Part shown: positions 27,249 to 35,650 of the stretch, piece after piece | Layout of the letters: each line of letters begins with the position of its first letter | How positions within the stretch are numbered: the stretch's first letter is position 1 | From: Candidatus Ozemibacteraceae bacterium | Lineage (GTDB): Bacteria; Muiribacteriota; Ozemobacteria; Ozemobacterales; Ozemobacteraceae | DNA: 42,741 nucleotides | Assembly: GCA_937998695.1 (NCBI GenBank) | Contig: CALLCO010000300.1 | Span: forward strand, 1-42,741 | Direction: 5' to 3' | Made by a program: the position numbers and the translations under genes | The notes under the pieces: model-generated | What the model was told of the DNA's origin: nothing | What the model saw: only the letters and a program-made list of their open reading frames with translations | Databases searched by the model: none

Positions 27249-29045
27249 TCACCTTCCCTGGCCGGTCCTCCGGAACCGACGGGAGAGGAGGTGCCAGGCT
27301 TGGGTCACCTCGGGCAGGCCCAGCAGATGACCCACCACGACGAGCAAGACCAGGCCGGTGCCTGCGCCCGATGCCAGCACTCCCAGGGTCGAACCCACGG
27401 AGAGGGTGGCCCCTGGAAGCGAGTCGGCCAGGAGCAGATCGGTGACCACCGAGGCGGTGCCGGCGGCGGCGGCGGCTCCGGCCCCTGCGGCCGCCAGGAT
27501 GGCGATCAACCGGCGGCCGATGCCCTGGGCCTGCAGACCAGGCAGGCGCCGCACCAGGACCTGGTACAGGATCAGGGCATTGAGGCCGGAGGCGAGCGAC
27601 GACCCCAGGGCCAGGCCCCAGTAGCCGCAGGGCCCCAGCAGGGCCAGGTTGAGGACGATGTTCAGGCCGACCGCCACCAGGCTGGCGGTCACCGGCACCC
27701 GGGTTTCGCCCAGCGCATAGAAAGCCGGGCCCAGCACCTTGACCACCGAGAAGCCGAACAGGCCGACCGCGTAGGCTTGCAGCGCCGCTGCCGTGGCGGC
27801 GGTGTCGGCTGCCGAAAACCGCCCGTGCTGGAAGAGGAGGCGGATCACCGGGTGGGCCAGGGCGATCAGGAACAGGCTGGCCGCCACGTTGATGAAGGCG
27901 GTCAGGTTGAGTGATCCGGCCAGGGTGGTGGCCATCTCGTCCCGATCCTGGCGGGCCGCCGCCCGCGAGAAGGCGGGCAAGGTGGCCTGGGCGATGGCCA
28001 CTCCGAACAGGCCGAGGGGCAGCTGCATCAACCGGAAGGCGTACCCGAGCCAGGAGACCGGTCCGTTCCCCTGCGAAGTGGCCAGGATGGTACTGACCGC
28101 GACGTTGATCTGGGTGGCCGCCAGGCCCAGGGTGCCGGGGATGATCAGGCGCACGATCCGGCGCATGCCGGGATCACCGAAGCAAGGGAGCCAGGCGGGC
28201 CGGAACCCGCGGCGCCAGAGGGGAACCATCTGCACCGCGAACTGCAGGATGCCGCCGAGCATGGCCCCGACCGCCATTCCCACGATGGCGGGGTGATCGG
28301 CCGCGGCGAACCACGGGCAGAGGGTGAACCCGGCGACGATCATCGCCAGATTCAGGAAGACGGGGGCGATGGCGGGGGCGAAGAACGCCCCGAGGGAGTT
28401 GAGCACGCCCATGGTGACGGCGGCCAGCGAGATGGCGAGCAGGAAGGGGAACATGATCCGGGTCATCAGGATGGTGACTTCGGCCTTGCCCGGGGTGGCG
28501 GCGAACTCGGGGGCAAGCAGGCCAACCAGCCAGGGCGAAAGCAGGATGCCGATCCCGGAGAGCAGCCCGAGCACGATGGTCAGCACGGAAAGCGTGACGT
28601 TGGCCAGCCGGAAAGCCTGGCCCCGCCCTTCGCGGGCCAGGACCGTGTTGAAGGTGGGCACGAACGCCGCGCTCATCGCCCCTTCGGCGAACAGGTCGCG
28701 CAACAGGTTGGGAATGCGGAAGGCGACGTTGAAGGCGTCGGTCCAGATCCCCGCCCCGAACAGGTAGGCGAACGTCTGCTCGCGCACCAGCCCGGCGATG
28801 CGGCTCAGGAAGGTGGCAGCGCTCATCGCCGCGGCCGACCGGGCCACCGAGTCGGCGGCGATTGGTGGGGTCCCGTCGGCGGGCGGGGAAGCGAAATCGT
28901 CCGGGGTGGGGCCGGCAGGCGGGGGTGGAGAGGACCCGGGGGGAACCTCGGCACCCGGACCCGGGGTCCTGGTTGCCGACCCCTCGGGGCTGGCGGCGGC
29001 GGCGGCTGGCAGGGGCCCGGCGCCGACCAGCGGTTGGGTGGTCAC
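27249..29045 (-). CDS. murJ: Lipid II flippase MurJ/MviN, with a proline-rich N-terminal extension
   Basis: MSAATFLSRIAGLVREQTFAYLFGAGIWTDAFNVAFRIPNLLRDLFAEGAMSAAFVPTF is the MurJ N-terminal signature. Confidence 0.93.
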   Translation of the reverse strand: MTTQPLVGAGPLPAAAAASPEGSATRTPGPGAEVPPGSSPPPPAGPTPDDFASPPADGTPPIAADSVARSAAAMSAATFLSRIAGLVREQTFAYLFGAGIWTDAFNVAFRIPNLLRDLFAEGAMSAAFVPTFNTVLAREGRGQAFRLANVTLSVLTIVLGLLSGIGILLSPWLVGLLAPEFAATPGKAEVTILMTRIMFPFLLAISLAAVTMGVLNSLGAFFAPAIAPVFLNLAMIVAGFTLCPWFAAADHPAIVGMAVGAMLGGILQFAVQMVPLWRRGFRPAWLPCFGDPGMRRIVRLIIPGTLGLAATQINVAVSTILATSQGNGPVSWLGYAFRLMQLPLGLFGVAIAQATLPAFSRAAARQDRDEMATTLAGSLNLTAFINVAASLFLIALAHPVIRLLFQHGRFSAADTAATAAALQAYAVGLFGFSVVKVLGPAFYALGETRVPVTASLVAVGLNIVLNLALLGPCGYWGLALGSSLASGLNALILYQVLVRRLPGLQAQGIGRRLIAILAAAGAGAAAAAGTASVVTDLLLADSLPGATLSVGSTLGVLASGAGTGLVLLVVVGHLLGLPEVTQAWHLLSRRFRRTGQGR

Positions 29046-29069
29046 GCTGTCGGGGTCACGCCGTCGAGG

Positions 29070-30536
29070 TCAGGCGTGGAGCGAGGGCAGGATGACCAAC
29101 AATTCGTCACCCTCCTGGAGGCGGTGGGTGGCCGGGTTGATCAACAGATCGCCCTGGGCCGGCCGCACGCCGACGGGGATCATCTGGCGCTCGGTATGCA
29201 GGCGGGCCATGGCGGCAGGAAAATCCAGGCCGACCAGGCTGGCCGGCACCTTCTCGAAGGCCAGGGAATTGCCCTCCGTGCGGGACAGGAGGTCCTTGAA
29301 AAAGGCGAGCACCCCTTCGTTGGCGGCGATGCGGGCCAGCAGTTTCCCGGAGAATTCGCCCTGGATCACCACGTCCTCGACCCCCGCCAGCTTGAGGTGA
29401 TCGGCGAACTCGGGATGGTACAGTTCGGCCGAGGTATGGATGCCCGGCCGCAACTTCTCGATCGACAGGGCGCACAGGATGGTGCGGGCATCGATGTCCT
29501 GGGTGGTGCGCTGCCCACTGCCTTCCGACAGGATGACGGCCGCGCGGGCCCGCTCGACGCCGGCCCGGTGCAGGGTGTCGATGTGGGTGAAATCCTCCTT
29601 CAGGACGAAGACCCGGTCCACCTTCACGCCGCGGGCGGCGAGGTCCTCGATATTGGCCAATTCAGAGACGAGCAGGATGTCGGCGTCGGCGAAATGGGGC
29701 TCGAGCTGGAACTCGGTGACCAGGGTGGCGGCCTTGGCGCTGAACCCGCAAATGATGATATGGCCTTGCAGGTCATCGGGGTTGATGGTGCGGTGCATGG
29801 CGTTCTCCTTCATTTTCTCCATCATGACGGCCGATACGGTGCCGGTGAGCATGGCGAACACGCCCATGCCGAACAGGGTCAGGACGGCGAAGATGATGCG
29901 ACCGCCCAGGGTATGCGGATAGCTGGCATACTCGCCGGTCAGCAGCGAGAAGGTGGCTTTCCAGAAGGCGTCTTGATGCGTCATTAGGTCGGCGTCCTGG
30001 CCGACCTCGAACTGGGCCAGACCCACCGCCCCGAAGGTGATGGCGAACCCGATGAAGAACAGCAACAACCCCAGTTCGATCGCGCGGGCCTCGAACACGG
30101 TGCCCAGCAGCCGCACCCGGTTCTGGAGCAGGGCGCCCAGCGAGAAGATGCGCAGCAGCCGCACGAGCGCGAAAACCCGGCTGAGACGGAAGACCCGCAG
30201 CATCGGCATCAGGGCCAGGATGTCGAGCCAGTGGCTGCGCAGGAACTGGCCGGTCGTCTTGAAGATCAGCCAGCGCAGGCCCAATTCCAGGAAGAAGAGG
30301 ACCGTCAGGATGTCGTTGGTGATTTCCATCCAAAGACGGGTGTCGTCGGAGATGTCGGCGAACGTCTCGGCGAGCAACAGGGCGACCGAAACCAGCACCA
30401 GGATCAGGATGGTCAACCCAACATACGGGTGGTCGAGGAACCGGCGCAGGCGCGGAAACCGCCGGCGCTCCTTGCCCGCCGGTGACGGCGGGGGGCCGGT
30501 GGGATCGCTCATGAGGGGCGGCGTGGACGCGGTCAT
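29070..30536 (-). CDS. 6TM voltage-gated-like ion channel with RCK (TrkA-N) domain
   Basis: S4-like RVFRLSRVFALVRLLRIFSLGALLQNR; pore FWKATFSLLTGEYASYPHTLGGRIIFAVLTLFGMGVFAMLTG; RCK GHIIICGFSAKAATLVTEFQ. Confidence 0.85.
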   Translation of the reverse strand: MTASTPPLMSDPTGPPPSPAGKERRRFPRLRRFLDHPYVGLTILILVLVSVALLLAETFADISDDTRLWMEITNDILTVLFFLELGLRWLIFKTTGQFLRSHWLDILALMPMLRVFRLSRVFALVRLLRIFSLGALLQNRVRLLGTVFEARAIELGLLLFFIGFAITFGAVGLAQFEVGQDADLMTHQDAFWKATFSLLTGEYASYPHTLGGRIIFAVLTLFGMGVFAMLTGTVSAVMMEKMKENAMHRTINPDDLQGHIIICGFSAKAATLVTEFQLEPHFADADILLVSELANIEDLAARGVKVDRVFVLKEDFTHIDTLHRAGVERARAAVILSEGSGQRTTQDIDARTILCALSIEKLRPGIHTSAELYHPEFADHLKLAGVEDVVIQGEFSGKLLARIAANEGVLAFFKDLLSRTEGNSLAFEKVPASLVGLDFPAAMARLHTERQMIPVGVRPAQGDLLINPATHRLQEGDELLVILPSLHA

Positions 30537-30852
30537 GGCCGCATGATAGGACAAGGAACGGGGTTTCGCAAGGCAAGAACCCTTCCCCGGCCTGGCCTGG
30601 GTGCAGGGGCATCGGGCCTGGCGCCGCCCCGCCGTCCAGACGCCATGGAGCGCGTGGCACCCTCACAGGCAGCCAGGACAACCCGGATGCCTCGGGACCA
30701 TCTTTCCCTGCGTCCCAGGCATCGTGGTCTGCTCCCTGAACCTGTTCCGGCGGTGAGTCATCGGAAACCCGTCTGGTCAGGGCGTCCCACCGCGACAAGT
30801 CAGCCGGGCCACCCATTCCAAAAGGCATCGCGATTCCTGCGTGCGGGCGACG

Positions 30853-30883
30853 TTGGACACCGCGTCGCCGGCGAAGGTATAAT
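30853..30883 (+). promoter_or_regulatory. Candidate sigma70-type promoter (leaderless) for the pseudopilin cluster
   Basis: TGGACA (30854-30859), 18-nt spacer, TATAAT (30878-30883), 7 nt before ATG 30891. Confidence 0.45.
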
Positions 30884-30890
30884 GCCGACG

Positions 30891-33125
30891 ATGCGTACCC
30901 TCGCCCGTCCGCCCCGCCGTGGATCGGTCACCATCATCCTGCTGGGCCTGCTCAGCGTGATGCTGTTTCTGGCCTTCACCTTGTTCCAGCGGCAGCGCGG
31001 GCACGGCCATCTGATCGCCTTCGGGGACGCCCACCTCTACGCCCGATACTTCCTCGAGGCCCACCTTGGCGATGTCATCCAGCAATTGCGGCAGAAGGTC
31101 AACGATCCCGGCACCTCTCCCGCCGACCGGGTTCTGTATGACTTCTTCCGCGGCGATCCGACCGCCCGGTTTCCCTCGTTCTATCAGCCCAGCCCACTGG
31201 TGAAGAAGATCCCCGAGCAATGGCAGGAACTGGGCCTCGATCTGGCCCCGACCTGGGAACCGCAAGCCAGGATTCTCGACCCCAAGCCGCTGCAGTATCC
31301 GCCTTCCCTCCAGGTTCCCCCCGAATTCTCGCCGGGGCTCGAGAAGCGGGGCATCGTCGCCCTCACGGTGCGGGCCACCCTCGACAACCGCCGCTATTCG
31401 CTGTCCGCCCAGGTGCCGTATTCGGTGGTCTGCCGCCTGAACCCGGTGCTGCGCGATTTCGTCTTCTTCGCCGACCGGATCCATCTCGAGCAGACCCGAC
31501 CCTTCGGCCGGGAAGACAAGATCAATGTCACCTTCACCAAGCACCCCGACTACGGCCAGGAACCGCCCGCCGAATTCCGTGATTACAAGGGCATGCCCTG
31601 GTTCTTCCCAATGTCGAACCGGCCCAACGACCCCCATGCCAACGGCAAGGTCTTCCTCGGGGCCGATGACAAGCCGATCTACCTGAATCTGGCCGGCGAA
31701 CTGCGGTACCGGGAAACCCCGGTCAGCGACCTGTGGATGGTCAACCCGCGCTGGTTCCGCGCCAACAAGGACATCGAACAGTTCAGCGCCAACCCCATCT
31801 TCATGACCCGCAGCGGGTCCATGGTCCGGTTCCGCGGCATGGACATCCCCCTCAACCTCAAGGGGTACCTCGCCAAGATGGGCATCTTCGGATTCAGCCA
31901 CGAACTCTACGATCCCGACAACGGGCTGTTTTCGCAGACCGTCCGCACGCCCGATTCGATCTGGGGCCAGGATCCCTCGTTCATGGCGATGACCGCCGAG
32001 AACAAGCTGCAGCTCGCTCTGTCGAGCTCGCTCAAACTCTACGGGCCGAACTACGAGCATACCCTGCCGCTCGACCAGCCCTACACCGGGTTCGCCCGGC
32101 AGATCTTCGGGAAGGTCTACGCCCGCTTCCTGCTGCTGACCTTCTTCGAATTTCCCTCCGCCCAGGGCGGGGGACAGATCCTGCCCTACAACTCCGACGG
32201 CAACTTCCGCCCGCCGCCCGCCCCCAAATACCATGGCGAGGAGACCGCCACCTTCGAGCCGCCCGAGCCCGGGCAGAAATACACCTGGTTCATGTCCCGC
32301 ATCGTGTCGGGCGGGGCCGACCGCGACGTGCTGTCCGACGACTACCTGCCCTACAACCTGTTCGATCCCACCGGCAAAGGCAACCGCCTCCTCTTGCAAG
32401 GCAAGGATTTCCAGCCCGCCGACGGCCTTCGGCTCAACCCCAACCGCAATGGCACCTTTGAAGGGTTCGCCCGCGAATGGATGTCGTTCGACCCCCGCCT
32501 CCGGCTCGGCCAGCCCGGGGGCACCCTGCAGTCGCGGGTCGCCCGCATCTTCCCCAACCAGAAAGCCTTCAAGGAGTATGCCCGCCTGAGCGAAGGGAAA
32601 TGCTGGATCGACGGGGTGGTCTACGTGCGGGGCGAAGAGGGGCTCGACCTCGACGACCTCACGACCAAGGACATCCGGGGCGGCATCGTCATCGTCGAGA
32701 AGGGCATCCGGCTGGGCAACATCACGCACGGGTTCCCGATCAAGAAGGAGCCCATCGAGGACAAGACGCTGCTCGAGCAGATTTCCGACTACATCGATGC
32801 CCTGCCCCAGTCGAAGGTGTTGACCTTCGTCAGCCGCGAAGGCACCATCCGGCTCAAGGGCGACAAGCACATCGGGGTGCAGCTGGTCGCCCTCACCCCG
32901 GGCGGCGGCGTGCGCGACCAGATCTCGTGGGAGTCGCCTCGTGGCATCCTGTTCGCCGGCGGGTTGATCCTCGATACCCCCAACCTGGTCGCCCGCATCA
33001 AGGAGTTCGGTCGCGACGCCGGCAAGAACGTCTTCCTCTACGTGCCCTCGATGGCCGACGCCAAGCCCGAGACGGTGGTGCAGGTCTACCCCCGTCTCGA
33101 CCAGTACGATTTCAATCTCGAATGA
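30891..33125 (+). CDS. Large prepilin-like protein (PilX/GspK-like N-terminus, 744 aa)
   Basis: MRTLARPPRRG^SVTIILLGLLSVMLFLAFTLFQRQRGHG; followed directly by two further prepilin-like genes. Confidence 0.75.
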   Translation: MRTLARPPRRGSVTIILLGLLSVMLFLAFTLFQRQRGHGHLIAFGDAHLYARYFLEAHLGDVIQQLRQKVNDPGTSPADRVLYDFFRGDPTARFPSFYQPSPLVKKIPEQWQELGLDLAPTWEPQARILDPKPLQYPPSLQVPPEFSPGLEKRGIVALTVRATLDNRRYSLSAQVPYSVVCRLNPVLRDFVFFADRIHLEQTRPFGREDKINVTFTKHPDYGQEPPAEFRDYKGMPWFFPMSNRPNDPHANGKVFLGADDKPIYLNLAGELRYRETPVSDLWMVNPRWFRANKDIEQFSANPIFMTRSGSMVRFRGMDIPLNLKGYLAKMGIFGFSHELYDPDNGLFSQTVRTPDSIWGQDPSFMAMTAENKLQLALSSSLKLYGPNYEHTLPLDQPYTGFARQIFGKVYARFLLLTFFEFPSAQGGGQILPYNSDGNFRPPPAPKYHGEETATFEPPEPGQKYTWFMSRIVSGGADRDVLSDDYLPYNLFDPTGKGNRLLLQGKDFQPADGLRLNPNRNGTFEGFAREWMSFDPRLRLGQPGGTLQSRVARIFPNQKAFKEYARLSEGKCWIDGVVYVRGEEGLDLDDLTTKDIRGGIVIVEKGIRLGNITHGFPIKKEPIEDKTLLEQISDYIDALPQSKVLTFVSREGTIRLKGDKHIGVQLVALTPGGGVRDQISWESPRGILFAGGLILDTPNLVARIKEFGRDAGKNVFLYVPSMADAKPETVVQVYPRLDQYDFNLE

Positions 33126-33625
33126 GGGCCGGGACGATGCGACGCGGCATGACCATGCTCGAACTGCTCGTCGGGTTGGTCATCTTCAGCTTCGCCATCC
33201 TGCCCATCCTCAGTTTCGGCACCACCACGACCCGCACCACCTACATCACCGGCAAGCACCTGATGGCCGGCCAGATCGCCTCCAGCCTGCTCGACCGGCT
33301 GATGGCCATGCCCTACGAGGAGGCGCTGGCCGAGGCGGAGCGCCTCCGGGGGCTGGGCAACGCCAAGGTGCTTGAAGACCCGTGGTTGGCGAACATTCTC
33401 GAACACCAGGCCCTGGCCGCCGGACGGCGGGTGCTGGAGGACGATCTGGCCAAGTCCTTCCGGTTTTTCGAGTTCAAGGTAGGGATCGACAAGGACACCA
33501 CGGCCGGTGCCGCCGACCGCATGTTCCTGCTCACGGTTTTCGTCTCCTGGCGGGTCGAGGAAGGGGATGAGAAATCGCGCACGGCGCTCATCTTGCAGGG
33601 GGTGAAGTTCAATGACCTGCGCTGA
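33122..33625 (+). CDS. Type IV prepilin-like / minor pseudopilin (GspI-like)
   Basis: MRAGTMRRG^MTMLELLVGLVIFSFAILPILSFG; ATGA overlap with upstream gene. Confidence 0.8.
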   Translation: MRAGTMRRGMTMLELLVGLVIFSFAILPILSFGTTTTRTTYITGKHLMAGQIASSLLDRLMAMPYEEALAEAERLRGLGNAKVLEDPWLANILEHQALAAGRRVLEDDLAKSFRFFEFKVGIDKDTTAGAADRMFLLTVFVSWRVEEGDEKSRTALILQGVKFNDLR

Positions 33626-33803
33626 GCTTGGCCCATGGGGCCACGGCATCCAGGTTTCCCTGCATCGGTCAAGCCGTTGGGCCTGTCTTCTGCGCCCAGC
33701 TCGTCCGACCAACCCGGTCACCCATGAAGCGCTGGTCTCGCCTTCCCGGGTTCCCCCCCTCATTCATGGCCCCCGGTCGGGCTGGCCAGGGTGTTCCTCC
33801 GCC

Positions 33804-34382
33804 GTGCGGCGCGGCCTGTCGATGGTCGAGATCATGGTTGTGGCCGCCCTCTCCAGCGCCATCCTGCTGTCGGCCATGGTCGTCATGTCCCGCACTGGGC
33901 GCACCTTCCAGAAGGGCAGCGACCTGATGAACACCCAGGTCCTCCTCGAGTCGATCGTCACCCAGTTGCGCGACGACGTGCGCCGGTTGCGCGCCCTGGT
34001 GCCGGGGGCCGGCTCTTGCGACGACCACCACCTGACCTTCCAGGCCTGGTTGCGTGACCCCGCCACCGGCGAACTGCGCCTGCGGAAGGTGACCTGGACC
34101 TTCGACCCGCCAGCCCGCACCCTGACCCGCCGGGTTGACGACGATGAAAGTACCAAACGCGATTTTCACGGGCCGGGGCAGGTCGTCCAGACCCTGTTTC
34201 GCCCCGACAAGGACTGGAATGACTTCCGTTCCCTGACGGTCGTCATCCAGGTCAACGCCGAGCGCCTGGCCGCCGACCGCGAGGAAGACCGGGCCACCAA
34301 GGCCGGCTCCCGGCTCGCCATCACCTGCCAGTTCCAACCGAAATGCCAGGAACCCCTCAGTTCCTTTGCATCAACCCCATGA
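33804..34382 (+). CDS. Type IV prepilin-like / minor pseudopilin (GspJ-like)
   Basis: GTG start giving VRRG^LSMVEIMVVAALSSAILLSAMVVMSR; the frame is open back to an ATG at 33612, but that would give an unusually long leader. Confidence 0.7.
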   Translation: MRRGLSMVEIMVVAALSSAILLSAMVVMSRTGRTFQKGSDLMNTQVLLESIVTQLRDDVRRLRALVPGAGSCDDHHLTFQAWLRDPATGELRLRKVTWTFDPPARTLTRRVDDDESTKRDFHGPGQVVQTLFRPDKDWNDFRSLTVVIQVNAERLAADREEDRATKAGSRLAITCQFQPKCQEPLSSFASTP

Positions 34383-34408
34383 ACGTCCAGGAAACCAGGA
34401 GGAATCCC

Positions 34409-35452
34409 ATGTCATCGATCCGGTGGTCGTCGGTTCTGGTGTGTTGTCTGTGGCTGGCCGCCAGTGTGGCGGCCGGTGCCGCCCCGCTCGACGAGGGGAA
34501 GGCCCTCGAAAAAACCGGTCAGCTCGAGAAGGCCCTGACGGTGTATCTCGACGGGATCAAGACCGCCCCCTCCGAAGAACTCTACCGGGAAGCCGGCACC
34601 CTCCTGGGCAAACTGCAGCGCTACCCGCAGGCGGTGCCCCTCCTCGAAGAAGGCATGGGGAAATACCCCGATTCGACCTCGCTCATGAACCTGCTCGGCC
34701 TGGTCAAGTTCAAGACCGGGGCCACCACCGAGGCCGCCACCCTCTGGGAAAAAGTGCTGGCCCGCAACTCCAACAACTCGTTCGCCAAGGAATGGCTGGC
34801 CAAGGCGAAGGCTCCGGCCGCTCCGGCCCGTGCCCCGGCGGCCACCGGCGCCACCCTGCCGGCCACCGGTCCGCGGCCGGGATCGACCGAGGAGCGGACG
34901 ACCGCCCTGACTGGCGATCCGGCCCAGAAACTTCCCCTGGCAGAGCAGGAGGCACTCGCCAAACAGCTGTACAAAGATATGGCTGCTCTCGACAAATACG
35001 AACTGGCCCAGTTCGACACCATGCACCGCACCGTCATCCGGAAATGCCCCGATACCGACTTCGCGGAGCAGTCCTGCTGGCGTTTGTCGAACATGTACCT
35101 GATGGCGGAGGACGAGCCGAATCACGAAGGGATCATCGAGGTGTTGGAGCACCTGATCAAGACCTACCCTGAGTCACCCCTCATTCCCGAGGCCAAGAAC
35201 CGGCTGCTCCAGTCGTATCGGGCGACCGGGCAGCACGACCGGGTCGTGGCTTTCTATGAGGAGCTGTTCAAGCTCAACCCCAATCCCGATGAGAAAGACT
35301 TCATGACCTGGGGCCTCGAGTATGCCGAAGCCCTGGCCGGCCTCGACCGCAAGGACCAGGCCCGCGCCCTCTACGAGAAGATCATCCAGATGGACAACAA
35401 CCGCGACCAGCTCGAGGCCCGGGTGGCCCGCGAACGTCTGGCGGGGCTGTGA
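34409..35452 (+). CDS. Secreted TPR protein
   Basis: aggagg upstream of ATG; signal MSSIRWSSVLVCCLWLAASVAAGA; TPR-like GKALEKTGQLEKALTVYLDGIKTAP and YPESPLIPEAKNRLLQSYRATGQHDRVVAFYEELFK. Confidence 0.85.
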   Translation: MSSIRWSSVLVCCLWLAASVAAGAAPLDEGKALEKTGQLEKALTVYLDGIKTAPSEELYREAGTLLGKLQRYPQAVPLLEEGMGKYPDSTSLMNLLGLVKFKTGATTEAATLWEKVLARNSNNSFAKEWLAKAKAPAAPARAPAATGATLPATGPRPGSTEERTTALTGDPAQKLPLAEQEALAKQLYKDMAALDKYELAQFDTMHRTVIRKCPDTDFAEQSCWRLSNMYLMAEDEPNHEGIIEVLEHLIKTYPESPLIPEAKNRLLQSYRATGQHDRVVAFYEELFKLNPNPDEKDFMTWGLEYAEALAGLDRKDQARALYEKIIQMDNNRDQLEARVARERLAGL

Positions 35453-35582
35453 ACCAGGCAAGGCGAACGGAACCCTTGCCCCGTCCTGGGCGAAGAATGG
35501 GCTGTCTTCTCCTGTGATCCAGTGTTTTTCGGCTATGGCTGGCCGTATTTCTGATAGAATGGAAGAAATTCCTCCCATCCCG

Positions 35583-35601
35583 GGCGGAAACTTTTTCCGC
35601 C
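35583..35601 (+). promoter_or_regulatory. Perfect hairpin in leader of 845-aa ORF
   Basis: GGCGGAAA-ctt-TTTCCGCC, 8-bp perfect stem, 49 nt before ATG 35651. Confidence 0.45.
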
Positions 35602-35650
35602 TGTCCTGCGTATCATTCACCACATACGAGATTTTTAGTAGGGGGTAGGT

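Noticed and set aside
30543-30890. 116-codon upstream extension of the giant prepilin ORF
   Set aside because: A prepilin leader should be short; the extension has non-coding-like composition and precedes a TATAAT-type promoter.
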